A DNA stretch of 64,000 nt from positions 56,993,970 through 57,057,969 of the forward strand of contig NC_087062.1 of the NCBI RefSeq assembly GCF_963678635.1, read 5' to 3'. Shown one piece after another: positions 41,510 to 52,739 of this stretch; the first letter of the stretch is position 1; each line of letters begins with the position of its first letter. The position numbers were made by a program, and so were the translations under genes. The notes beneath the pieces are model-generated. The model saw only the letters and a list, made by a program, of their open reading frames with translations, did not search any database and had not been told where the DNA came from. The DNA is from Symsagittifera roscoffensis. Lineage: Eukaryota; Xenacoelomorpha; Acoela; Convolutidae.

Positions 41510-42790
41510 TTGTGACAGGCTTTCTTTCTTTTTTTCGCAAACTACATTTCTATTAAGAAAGCTTGGTAATTTATTGATAATTGCAAGTAATGGTAAATGC
41601 CCCGTTCTTTTTCACTTGTTGTTTATAAAAAAGCATAAGTTACATCAAGAATTTTCGTAGAGAATTTTTTTTCGTTTTATTAGAGTTGCCTACTGTTTTT
41701 TGTCGCCTGTTTTCTGACAACTCTATACTTTCTTTTCATTGGTTAGTTTGAATGTTTGAATTATCATTGCTGTATAAGTTTGTGTGACGATTATGCATCG
41801 AACAGATTTTTGGGCTTTATTTTTCTTAAAATAAACACGAGTCATTTATAATAAACACGAGTAATTTCAAATGATTTTTTCAGTAATCATTTGAAATTAT
41901 TATCGACTTCAAATCTAACTGTTATTAAAGCAATTTTGTTACAGAGTTTAATTACTAAGAAAACTAGCCCCTATCACAAAATAATTTGCTTTTGGGTCAC
42001 ACATTACTAAAAGTTTGTCAATTTTTCCTCAAATTTTTTGTTACATGCAGTTTTTCGTTGTAGCTGTTTTGGTTTTTAGTATAACAACTTGTTCACCAAA
42101 TTCGTTGATTCGTTTGCTCAATTAACTTTTAAAACATATCAATTTTATGGCGTTTGGTCGCGTTTTGCGCCGTATGATCATCTGAAGTTTTAGTTTCCCG
42201 TGTTGACTTTTTTTTCATGAAAATTGTTTTTTGCTCATTGGTCTGTTTAGTTTTTGTTTTCTATACTACAGTTGTAAAAAAATGACGTCAAACCTCATTT
42301 AAAATTTGATTGGTTTTCTTTTCACGTTTTTAAAAAAAATTTCATTTCAGTCCAATTGATGCAAAACGCGAAAGCCTAGTGATTTTGTTCTTCTACATAC
42401 TTTCTTACTATTGAGATTCTTTCAAGGCAACCTCGAAACGCAATTTTTGGAAACTCTAAGTTTTTAATGTCTTTTTTTCCCATTTCTATACTTTCGCTAA
42501 TGTTTGTTAGCTAGCTTTAAATGCTTTGGGTAGAACGCAAGTTGTGCGATTATCCCCTTCGCTTCTGTGTCTTCTGTGTGTGTTTTACCCATAACATCGT
42601 TATATCCTGCTCAAATCATCTCTCATGGATTGCTTTCCTTATTTTGTTACTTGGGTTGGGAATGTGAGTTTTGTTTTAGAAAAAATGTATGTAGTAACCA
42701 ATTGATACAGTGTTCCAGAAGGGTTTCAAAATCAATTGGGCCAATCTAAATAAGGATAATCTGGGAGGGGGGGGGGGGGATAGGAAGGGT
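41510..42790 (+). repeat. Old diverged tandem repeat, unit 1
   Basis: Resembles 42795-43935 along its length, with many substitutions and indels. For example, both contain 'gataattgcaag', 'ggtaaatgcc', 'cttgttgtttataaaa', 'gattatgcatc', 'acatgcagtttttcgttgta' and 'catctctcatggattgcttt'. Both end with a G-run followed by 'gggttacta'. Unit 1 contains a perfect 14-bp hairpin at about 41863-41898. No coding function is seen. Confidence 0.8.
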
Positions 42791-42794
42791 TACT

Positions 42795-43935
42795 AAGCAA
42801 ACTATTTTTTTCTCGCAAACTACTTGTCTATTGAAAAAACCTGGTAAAGTATTGATAATTGCAAGATATGGTAAATGCCCTGTCCTGTTTCTCTTGTTGT
42901 TTATAAAAAGAACATAAGTCACATAAAAAATCTTCGTGAATAAAGTTTTTTCTATTTTTTTGAACTTCTACTGATTTTTGTCGCTTGTTTCTTAGCAACT
43001 CTTTACCTCTTCTTCATTGGTTCAATAAATTAGTTTTGATGTAGACTTTAGTTTGACGATTATGCATCAAACAAGTTTTTGGGCTGAGTTTTTTTTCAAT
43101 AAACATGAGTCGATTTTTTTCAGTAACCATTTGAAATTATATCGACTTTAAATCTAAGTGTTATTACGGCAATTTTGTTTCAAAGTTCAATCACTAAGAA
43201 ACCTAGCCTCCATCGCAAAGTAATTTGATTTTTAGTTAACACATTACAAAAATCGATTTTTCTTTAAATTTTTTTGATACATGCAGTTTTTCGTTGTAGT
43301 TGTTTTGATTTTGAGTATAAAAACTTGTTCACCAAATCGTTGATTCGTTTGCTCAAATTACTTTTAAAATATATCGTTTTCCCGGCTTTGGGTCGCGTTT
43401 TGCTCTGTATGATCACCACAAAGTTAAGTTTCCCGTGTTGAGTTTTTTTTCTTGAAAACTGTTTTTGGCTCAAGGGTTTGTTCAAGTTTTGTTGTCTATG
43501 CTACAGCTGTAGAAAATTTGCGTCGAAACTAATATAAAATTTAATTGGTTTTTTTTTCCACGTTTTTCAAAGAAAACTTTATTCCAGTCAAACTGATACA
43601 AAACACGAAAGCCTAGAGTCTTCTTTTTTCAATTTCGCTACTTTCGCTAACTTTTCTTAGCTAGCTTGCCATGCTTTGGGTAGAATTTAGCGCAATTTGT
43701 GCAACTATCCTCTACGCTTCTGAGTATGTTTTACCATAGCATCTTTAGATCCTAATCAAATCATCTCTCATGGATTGCTTTCTATATTTTGCTACTTGGA
43801 TTGGGAATGTGAGTTTTATTTTTAAGAAAACAATATGTAGTAACCGATTCATACAGTGTTCCGGATGAGTTCGAAAATCAATTGAGTTAATCTAAATAGG
43901 GCCAATCTAGGGGGGATAGAAAGGGTTACTAGGTT
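42795..43935 (+). repeat. Old diverged tandem repeat, unit 2
   Basis: The second unit of the pair described at 41510-42790. The Ty3/gypsy element is inserted about 55 bases beyond its end. Confidence 0.8.
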
Positions 43936-43988
43936 TTTGAAGTAAAAAAAAAACTCGCACGCTCAAGAAAATTCGAGAACCGCCACCT

Positions 43989-44239
43989 TGATATAGGGAC
44001 CAGTTTTGAGTTTATGTAAGTGCTATCAATTCTTCTAGATAGACACCAGTTTGAGTTTATGTAAGTGCTATCAATTCTTCTTTCTGTCTGGGGACCTGCT
44101 GTCTTGACCTTGCGATCTCTGATGTCCGATGGGATCTGAAATAAAAGAGTGCAGTAAGATTTCGATTTGATGCCTAACAGTTTGCCAATAATAAAACTTA
44201 TTAACAACCTTTTGAATTTCCAAACTTACGACTTTAACA
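43989..44239 (+). repeat. 5' LTR of the Ty3/gypsy element
   Basis: A 251-bp terminal repeat beginning TGATATAGGG and ending TTTAACA. It matches 49996-50246 with about two substitutions. An internal 'gagtttatgtaagtgctatc' unit is repeated twice. AATAAA-like signals are present. The flanking 'acct' at 43985-43988 matches 'acct' at 50262-50265, a possible 4-bp target-site duplication. Confidence 0.85.
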
Positions 44240-45300
44240 TGGCGCAGCCAGCAGAGAAAAAAGGAGGGGGGAAAATCCATTAAATATAGTAGCATTTTGG
44301 GAAACACGAACGCCGGAACCTCCAGTATATTGGGAGGAGTGGATAATTAAATTTCACTGGGGGATGATAGCAAAATACGACATTGATCCCGATGATTTCT
44401 ATTTTGCGAGTACGCTAAATGCGGCGGCTATCACGGGGTTGCCTGAAGAATTCAATGGGAAAAACCGTATCGATTCGGAAAAGAAGTTAAAGTCTAACTT
44501 GTATCTTTGTATCGGAGATGAGGCGCAACGCATATTTAAAGCACGGAAACCGACGGTTAACATTAAAACGGAACGGTACCCACGGGTCCTGGATGAGATA
44601 CAAAATGTTTTCCAACGTGAGAGGAATGTAACTCATGAGCGGGGACTATTCTACGGACAAAAACAACGTGAGAACGAAACTTTCGAAAAATTTCATGCGG
44701 AGCTAAGTGCCCTAGCAGGAAGATGTGATTTTGCAAACGCGGCCGAAAACGTTCGTGATATTTTCATTATGAATATGCGGGAATCGGACTGCCAACGAGA
44801 ATTGTCACGATCAACTAAGTTACCGGAGGAAGTTTACCGGATCGCCTTATCATATGAACGTGGTGAGCGCGCATACAAATCATATACGGGAAAACCAGCT
44901 TCATCGGCTCCGGCAATTTCAATAAAACAGGAACCAGTAAATAATATAAGAAGGGGACAAGGATTTTTTCGAGGCCGAGGACGTGCGGGACGTGGAGGAT
45001 ATACCCAAGGATCAAGTAGTAGTGAGGGAAGCGGAAATAACCGTAGGTGTTACAATTGCGACGCGCCAAACTTTACCCTGGACCACATCGCGAGCTGTCC
45101 TGCAAAAGGAGCAACATGTAACTCATGCCGAAAACTGGGACATTTTGAACGAACATGCCGAGGAATTAGAAGGGGTACTAACCAATGGAGAGGACGTGGA
45201 CGAGTTGGATTGGTCAGGGAGGAAAATGAGCATCATCAAAGTACGCAGAACGTAAGCGAATTGAATGAAGACCCAGTATCGTGGGTGAATCAGCAGGGGT
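44239..45300 (+). pseudogene. Gypsy gag (nucleocapsid with CCHC knuckles)
   Basis: A gag-like frame starts at ATG 44239, whose A is the last LTR base. It shifts frame near the G-run at about 44265-44275 and then continues in the long frame that is open to 45788. The capsid-like region is followed by an Arg/Gly-rich stretch and two zinc-knuckle-like motifs (about 45050-45160: CYNCD with later H and C, then CNSCRKLGHFERTC). In retroelements this protein packages the RNA. Confidence 0.8.
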
Positions 45301-45399
45301 GTGGGGAAAACGAGTCCATGACGTCGGGATCGGATGACTACATGGTAATGTCGATAAAAAGGAAGAAAAATGAGACTGAATTAAAGATCCCTGGGGCCC

Positions 45400-45665
45400 G
45401 CGTTCAAATGGAGGTGTCAGGTAAGAAGATGTGGTTGTGGATAGATAGTGGATCTCCAGTGACTATCTTCAGCATAAACGACCTAAAAACAACGTTAGGA
45501 AAAGCAAATATTCAACTACAACCGTCAAAGGAGGAATTTTTGGATTACAACAACAACCGAATAAACATACTAGGGAAGGTAACAGTGATGATGTCGCTAA
45601 ATGGCTGGGCAGCACCAGCGCGGGTGTCAGTAATATCCGGAAATCATCAATCAATCAATCCTTGG
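45400..45665 (+). pseudogene. Gypsy aspartic protease domain
   Basis: The active-site motif WIDSGSPVTIF is at about 45430-45470. The frame is lost near 45650 at a (TCAA)n run, where the expected continuation lies in the other forward frame. A slippage indel is the likely cause. Confidence 0.8.
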
Positions 45666-45675
45666 GCGCGACCTG

Positions 45676-47322
45676 ATGGGCACCCTGGGTCTCGAGCTAG
45701 TTCAAAGGAAGAAAGTGATGGGAATCACAGGGGAAGGGACCAGTCAAGAGGAGGAGGAATACGACGAATTGCAAACATACTTCTGTAAGTTGTACCCAAA
45801 TTTATTAACTAGGATAAGGAAGATCCGGAATGCGAAAGTAAGAGCTGAATTTTTTAAAAATTTGAAACCCATACAACAAAAAGGGCGTAGGGTGCCAATC
45901 AGTCTACAAGAAAAGGTGGATAAAGGGATTCATCGGCTGATAAATGAAGGACATATCATAAAATTACAAGAGTGCTCAGATAAGTATTTCGTCTCTCCTA
46001 TCGTCATTACAGTAAAAAAGGACGGAAGCATAAAATTAGCACCAGAATCAAGAGAATTGAATAAACAGGTACACAAAAATAAGTATCAGATGCCGAATAT
46101 TGACGAATTAATTGACGGAGTAAGTCAGATTATTGCCGAGAAAAAATCGGGGAATGTATACTTTACAACATTAGATTTCACATATGCGTACGGACAAGTC
46201 GCATTAGAACAAAAAACAAGCGAGCAATGCAATTTCTCATTAGTCGGCGGAAAATCCACGGGGAGTTATCGTTTTTGAAACGGATTTTACGGACTTACGT
46301 CAATGCGGGCGGAATTCCAGAAGGTAATAGATAATTTACTGAAGGAGTTCCCCCAGGCTAACGCGTTTATTGATGATATCTTAAGTGCTTCAAAAGGAAC
46401 TAAAATCGAACACATTGCGTTAGTGGAAAAGATATTGAAAAAGCTGGACGTCTCCAATGTCGCGTTAAAATTGCGAAAATGCGAATTTGCGAAAACTGAG
46501 TGCGAATGGCTTGGATTTCGAATTGAGGAAAGTGGTATAACGCCCTTAGTAAGAAAAACATAAGCTATAGAAGACTTGAAAACCCCAAAATCTCGAAAGC
46601 AGTTGAAATCCTTGATGGGTTCGTTACATAGCTTATACAAATTTTTACCCAAACTTGCCGAGTTGAGCGCACCGTTAAGGCCACTACTGAGCCAAAATAA
46701 TGATTTTGTCTGGACACCCGTGTGCGAAAATGCGTTCCAACAATTAAAATCGCTTGTGAAAAATATCGTCGAATTACGACATTTCGACATTCACCGTGAA
46801 ACTAGAATCATTTGTGACGCTAGCCACGATGGCCTAGGGGCCGTTTTAGAACAGTATGGCGCATCCGGATGGCATCCGATTTCGTTTGCATCTCGTTACC
46901 TTAATCCGGCTGAGAAAAAATACTCCACAAACGAATTGGAATTACTCGCGGTAGTGTGGGCCACGGAACATTTTCGGAATTATATATACGGTCGGTATTT
47001 CACAGTGATATCTGATCATAAAGCGCTACTTACATTGTTGAATTCGTCACCAAAAGGAAATAAAACATTTTTCAGTCGTTTAACTCGTTGGTATGATCGT
47101 CTGGTGCCATACGACTTTAAGGTTGAACATCGACAAGGGTCAAAAATGGGGATGGCTGACTATCTGTCTCGGTTTCCGTCCGCAGAGGCACCCGAGACGA
47201 GCCATTACGATGAAAATTTTACAGTAGCAAAGATAAGAATGATAAACGCGGCGTTGAAGCCCAAGGATAAAATGAAGCCTAGGGGTCAAGAAGTGAATAA
47301 CATCAGCGAAAACCGACGGTAG
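45676..47322 (+). pseudogene. Gypsy reverse transcriptase and RNase H
   Basis: RT blocks include SPIVITVKKDGS, TTLDFTYAYGQ and the catalytic FIDDI (about 46370), a variant of YxDD. An in-frame TGA at 46276-46278 and a TAA at 46561-46563 interrupt it. RNase H shows IICDASHDGLGAVL and ELELLAVVWA (about 46810-46970). The reading ends at TAG 47320-47322. Confidence 0.88.
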
Positions 47323-47432
47323 GGTGCGTTAAGTCATGTTTCGACACAACGAAAGCAGTTTCATCCAATGAGAATGTAAGAAAAGACGATTATGCAAATA
47401 TTCACCGTGAGCACAAACGCTCAATAGAGGGC

Positions 47433-49049
47433 GTGTTTACATGCAACCGACGGTTAACCAATCAGCATCGAGATATTTGCATACCGGAGGAAATATGCAA
47501 ATACCGACGAACGAGATTCAGACTTTGTTCTCATTGCTTAAATTACAGTTGCCAACATAAAAAATTGATTCAATACCCTCGAAACCCTTCAATTTCAACA
47601 AATTACAAGTACAAACCTTCGGTGTCAAAAAATTATAAGTGCGAACCATCCATCTTACAAGATTGCAGTGAAAAGCCACCTACTTTGAAAATTTACAGTA
47701 GCAAAAATTATAGTGAAAAGCCAGTTACTTTGAAAAAATACAGTAGCAAATCCGAGAGAAATAACATGAATAATTCGCCAGAAAAGAATGATCCTCCAAC
47801 TTCGGCAATAGTCAACACATCAACTAATTCGGGAAATGTTAATCTAAATGTTGTGTTAAACCGCCTAAGTCAACCTCCCAGCGTTAGCTCGGATTCCGAT
47901 ATTGAAATGATACCACCTGAAAAACTTGATACCAAACAAACTAATTCTAAAAAACTGAATACAATTATATCTTTTCCACATCAGTTCCCCGGTTTATCGT
48001 ACCCACTTGTACAAAATGAAAAATGGATCTATTCCATAGTGCCGTCGGATAGTAAAATCGTGAAGAAAATTGAACACCCGGACGTTTTGAATTTAAAATT
48101 AATCGAAGCAAACATTGAAAAAGACCCAATTATGAAGACCATCCGAGACAACATCAGAGACAGGAACCCACGAGCAAAGGAGATTATTACAAAATTAGGA
48201 CAATACTACGCCCAGCATTACAACGATTTCGCAGTAAGGGAGAATTGCCTGTGGATGGACGGCCGGTTAGCGATACCGAAGGACCTATCATCAGCAATTC
48301 TAAATCGTCTCCATTATAACCATCATGGGAGGGATAAGATGTTCGCGGCGGCAAAGGATGTGTAGATTCCCCTTATGCACCGAAATATCGCGGCCACAGC
48401 CAAATACTGCAAAAGTTGTTTAGAAGCAGGTAAAAACCTTAAACCAGACATTCCCAAAAATGACATGGGGGAAACGTATAATCCTAAGGAACCAAATGAT
48501 TTGGTCCAATTAGACTTCTGGGGTCCAGTAAACTATGTTAGGGGTCGAAAAAAATATGTACTTGTAGCAGTAGATATTTTCTCGCATTGGCCGTCGGCGT
48601 ATGTTTGTTCAAGCAGCAAATCAAAAAGTGTATTGAAATTCCTAAAGAAGTACATAAATACACATGGACACCCAAGGAAATTGCTCATGGATCAAGCCAC
48701 GGGGTTTTTCTCTAACGAAATTCAAAATTTCTGTAACTACGAATGTATTGAACTTATTAAATCTCCGGTTAGGGACCATCGCACAACAGGAATGGTTGAA
48801 CGGACTATTGGGTCGATAAAAAATTACGTGTTGACTTATCTCCAGGAAAATAAAAACTACAAGTTTGGGGAGATGATCTCCCGTGCGCTTAGTGCATTAC
48901 GTTTCGTGCCACACTCTAAAACTAAACTAACGCCGTTCGAAGCATGCCATGGTCGAGAAGCTAATACGGCACTGCGAAACTTAACGAAAAAGCCGTCATT
49001 AAAAAACCTAAATTGGAACAATGTCGTTATCAAAAGTTATCTTGTTTAG
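47433..49049 (+). pseudogene. Gypsy integrase with an unusual N-terminal extension
   Basis: A long frame begins with a Cys/Lys/Tyr-rich segment containing repeats of a 'YSEKPxTLKxYSSK' type (about 47560-47760), then acidic sequence, then the integrase. The zinc-binding HHCC is interrupted by a TAG at 48363-48365 (HYNHH before it, CKSC after). The catalytic core shows D (LVQLDFWGP), D (LMDQATGFF) and E (MVERTIGS). The frame stops at TAG 49047-49049. Confidence 0.85.
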
Positions 49050-49111
49050 ACAAGGCGGGAAACCTCCCAGAAGTTGAACTTACCCTAGATTGGGAGAAGA
49101 GAAGTGACTAA

Positions 49112-49660
49112 GTGTTCGTCCCTCAAAATAGGAAAGCTCCAATCATGTTGGACGATGACGAGGTAGCGGATCCTAAGGCTCCGGAAGTTGTGGACCCCAA
49201 GGAACTAGGCCCACCCAAGACCCCAACATGGCTGAAAAGGCATAAAGCAAGTTCAACGACGGTGTATCAGAGGACCGGGAAGACGGATCCAAAGGACCTA
49301 AGGAGGTATAAACGTTTGCCATTAAAAATTGACAAAATGACTAAACATACGGTGCAAATGAAAAAAGGGTCGTTACTAAGGCGGAGTGGTGTGTCTTTTA
49401 GATCGGCGGCTGAAGAAAGCCTAATTGGGAATAAAAGCGAGGAGTGCACCCCTGGACCGAGTAGAAAAGTGACCAGTACACCGGCCTCAAGCGATTCGAA
49501 CAAATATAAATGAAAAGCGGAGAAGGACCGAGCCGCAATGGAAAATGCAAGAAAATCAACAAAACAGCGAATAGTGGAATACTCGGCGGACGAGAGCGAA
49601 GACGACGACGACGAATACGATAGTGAGTGGGAAATCGGACGAAGGTAACCGACCATAGGT
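49112..49660 (+). pseudogene. C-terminal tail of the gypsy polyprotein
   Basis: In another frame than the integrase. It is acidic then basic, rich in Pro, Lys and Ser, with an Asp/Glu-rich end after a stop at 49513. Such tails follow integrase in several Ty3/gypsy lineages. No chromodomain was recognised. Confidence 0.5.
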
Positions 49661-49995
49661 GCGGCGAACGAAGGACAGGATGTACCGTCGGTTAGTGTGA
49701 ACTCACCACGACCCGTCCGTGGAAAACGCAATAAAATCAGCACGAAACGGCGACGCGAAAATCAACACGGCAGAGACGCGGAGTTGACAAAATGGGGGGG
49801 GGGGGGGGGTTATGATCCACCGCATAGAACATAAATGATGGAATCGACAAGACGAGAAAAGGAGAAAAGTAACCTTAAGAGAGGTTTGGCGGGTGAGAAA
49901 ACTAAAAACTTAACTAGTACAATTATACAATACAATACAGTAACATAAAATTGATAAATTTTATCTACGCTAAAATTTATTTGTGGTTGCCCGAA

Positions 49996-50261
49996 TGATA
50001 TAGGGACCAGTTTTGAGTTTATGTAAGTGCTATCAATTCTTCTAGATAGACACCAGTTTGAGTTTATGTAAGTGCTATCAATTCTTCTTTCTGTCTGGGG
50101 ACCTGCTGTCTTGACCTTGCGATCTCTAATGTCCGATGGGATCTGAAATAAAAGAGTGCAGTAAGATTTCGATTTGATGCCTAACAGTTTGCCTATAATA
50201 AAACTTATTAACAACCTTTTGAATTTCCAAACTTACGACTTTAACAGTTACGACTTTAACA
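49996..50261 (+). repeat. 3' LTR of the Ty3/gypsy element with a 15-bp terminal duplication
   Basis: 49996-50246 matches the 5' LTR. The terminal block 'ttacgactttaaca' is then repeated at 50248-50261, so this LTR is 15 bases longer than the left one. Confidence 0.85.
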
Positions 50262-51614
50262 ACCTGTTTTGCATGAATTTAACCGTCTTGTACATTTAGG
50301 GTTAACCTTTGACTTTTGGAAAAAAAAAAAGATATCTCTAACGATTATGTTTTGTTCTATTTTGGAAAAAAATGGATATCTTAAACGATTAAGGCTTGTT
50401 GAGTTTTGAGAAAAATGGGTATATTAAATATGATTAAACGATTAAGCTCGAAAAATGATAAAAACGATTAAGCTCGAAAAGTGGCCGTGGGTTTTGTGAT
50501 TTGGACTAAATTAAGCTCTGTCTGGCTTACAAGAGTTCACATTGAAATTCAATACGCGCGTCAGATTTTTGGCGAGACAAGTAACCCTACCTCTTTACCT
50601 CAATAACTCATTTTTTCCTTCTTTTTGTCGCCAAAAAATAACCCTAGGAATGTTTTTGAATTGTTTTTAAGTGTTTAATATGCTTTTCAAAACTCGTTTT
50701 GCAATTAAATTGCTTTAGCACTACCAATAGAATGGGTTCTATTATCGGGAGCCTGTCTGTTTTTATAGAAAACAATTTTTTTCACAGTCACTTTCAAAAA
50801 TTTTGGTAACTTTGCCAGCTACTTTTTCGCAATGCTCTTTTCTGCTGTGACCTGCAAAATGCTACCAACGTGCTAATATTTTTATCGTTTTTTCATCCGT
50901 TTTGAATTTTTTCTGCTGATAAAACATTATAAACAATTTTTTGAACGTATTATTTCTAAAAGATTTTTGTTCTTAACGACTTTTATGTGCCTTACTTTTT
51001 TGCAAAGTTCCTCACGTATAATACAAAGCGATTATACTTTTATGACTTGCCCTGTTGTATGTATTATTCTAGCCAGCATCACTCACAGAGTTTGGCAAAG
51101 AAGAGTTTCGTATTCCGGTATTTTTTCGGTAAATGCACAATTTTTTCTGCAACTGAGCGTCAGTTGTGGTCGAATTCTGTATTATATTCAGCGCATTCCA
51201 ACCGAACTTTGAGCTATTGTTGAGCAACTCTGAGCAACTTCTGTCTGATGATTGGTATCAGTTTGCAATGAATTCCACCTTTTGCCAATTTCCATCAAGT
51301 CTTTGTTAATTTAATTGGTTGATTATTAATTATTGATTATTTGCCAATTTCCATCAAGTCTTTGTTAATTTAATTAGTTGATTATTATTTTAGTACCTTG
51401 CAAATGAACTTCAATTCAGATAAAAACCATATATTTCACTTTTTTTTTGCTTTTTATTTGTTGAAAGCAAACCAAAACAATTTTTACTACGCGCCTGCCC
51501 AGAAATCTGCTACAACAGTTTCTGAAGATTTTGCCAAAAAGTGCCTGAAATAAAAGACACAAAGTTTAATTTTCAGAGAGTTGTCAGTGCATTTGCGAAG
51601 AGGAAGAAAACGAA
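50262..51614 (+). other. Unassigned interval
   Basis: AT-rich. Contains short repeats of 'aaacgattaagctcgaaaa' (about 50430-50480) and two copies of a 59-bp tandem repeat (51281-51339 and 51340-51390). Overlapping short ORFs near 50970-51220 lack any recognisable domain. Confidence 0.4.
51281..51390. repeat. 59-bp tandem repeat, two copies
   Basis: The unit begins 'tttgccaatttccatcaagt' and is followed by 'ctttgttaatttaattggtt'. The second copy is slightly diverged. Confidence 0.85.
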
Positions 51615-51812
51615 ATGACGAATTGTTCAGATTCCATGATTCCTATCTACAAAAATTTACCTACGATCAATTTCAAATTTGACGGGTTTGACATATCCAT
51701 TGTTCCATTCATTGAACCAGTTGCTCAAAAGACTGATCTCAGAGGGAAGGAGCTTCAAGTAACTTCAGATCAACGGAAGGCATCAGCAAATTTCACCGAA
51801 CGACTGCCCACG
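51615..51812 (+). CDS. Possible first coding exon of an unknown gene
   Basis: ATG 51615 opens 66 codons with no homopolymer bias. Near the end of the frame a GTGAGTG donor-like site (51811) occurs. The encoded segment is polar with short hydrophobic stretches and no signal peptide. No downstream exon could be joined before the BEL/Pao remnant. It may be a chance ORF. Confidence 0.25.
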
Positions 51813-51885
51813 TGAGTGTTTCGATAAACCAACAAAAAGTCTTCTGTATAACTTGTGATTGCACTGATTTTATCTCCTTAACTAA

Positions 51886-51920
51886 CCGGGCCGAGGTGAG
51901 CCACCGGGCCGAGGTGAGCC
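51886..51920. repeat. GC-rich 17-bp direct repeat
   Basis: CCGGGCCGAGGTGAGCC occurs twice, separated by one base, in otherwise AT-rich DNA. Confidence 0.85.
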
Positions 51921-52739
51921 AACGAATATGGTCGCCAAGTCACGTCTTGAGCCGCGACATGAACGAAATAAAAACGTGAGAAAGGGGTTGCGTGCCGAAA
52001 TTTTGCAGTCGCGCGAGTGTTTTTGAGTCTTGGTTACCATTTTTTTCAGTAGGAGGATTCTTCCCACGGCTCAAAAAAGCATATATTCTGAATCATTGCA
52101 ATGGGACTGTTTAAGGTTGAATACGTTTTGACAGATACCACAAGGGTGAATAGGTAAAGGGAAACTATGTGAATAGCTGAGAAACTATTTAGAAAAATTT
52201 CTCATGACCAATTTTGATCATCACAGAAACCGGTTTGATTGATTATTTCGTATCCTAATTGAGATAAAAAGAAACTGAGTTGCAAAAAATTGTGAAGTAA
52301 TAAAATGGGTCTAGGTTTTTTTAGCAGAACAAAATTTTTAGCAGACCATTTTTTGCAGACTCAAGACAATTTACAAGTCAAAGCAATAACTTGAAACGTA
52401 GCATTCTCAAGAAACGACCATCTTGCTCTGCTCAGCTTCGTTTGTTTTGCTCACAAACCGTAAGATATAGATCTTAATTAAAAAAAATTTAACCCCAGGC
52501 TACCAGACTTTTTCAATATCCGCGGTGTTCAATTCAAAAAAACTTATTCATTATCTGCGGTGTTGCAACTTGATCGCATATTTTCATCAATGGAGGGTGA
52601 GTTTTGATCGGTTTTCCGTTTGAGACTCTTAAATTTCTTTTTGGAAATGATCTTCAAGACTGTAGTTAAAGTTAAAATCAGCTGGTTTTATGTAGAAAAC
52701 CGTTTAATATCATAAATTGGCTCATTTCGACACAAATTT

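Larger units (their letters stand above)
43989..50261 (+). mobile_element. Ty3/gypsy LTR retrotransposon, 6.3 kb, coding-defective
   Basis: Order is LTR, gag, protease, RT, RNase H, integrase, C-terminal extension, LTR. This gene order (integrase last) defines Ty3/gypsy. A primer-binding-site-like TGGCGCAGCC directly follows the 5' LTR. No typical polypurine tract abuts the 3' LTR. A 16-base G-run lies about 187 bases upstream of it, so the LTR limits could be longer than called. Confidence 0.9.

Noticed and set aside
50967-51223. Two overlapping ~80-codon ORFs
   Set aside because: No recognisable domain, no splice or promoter context, and mutual frame overlap. Treated as chance.
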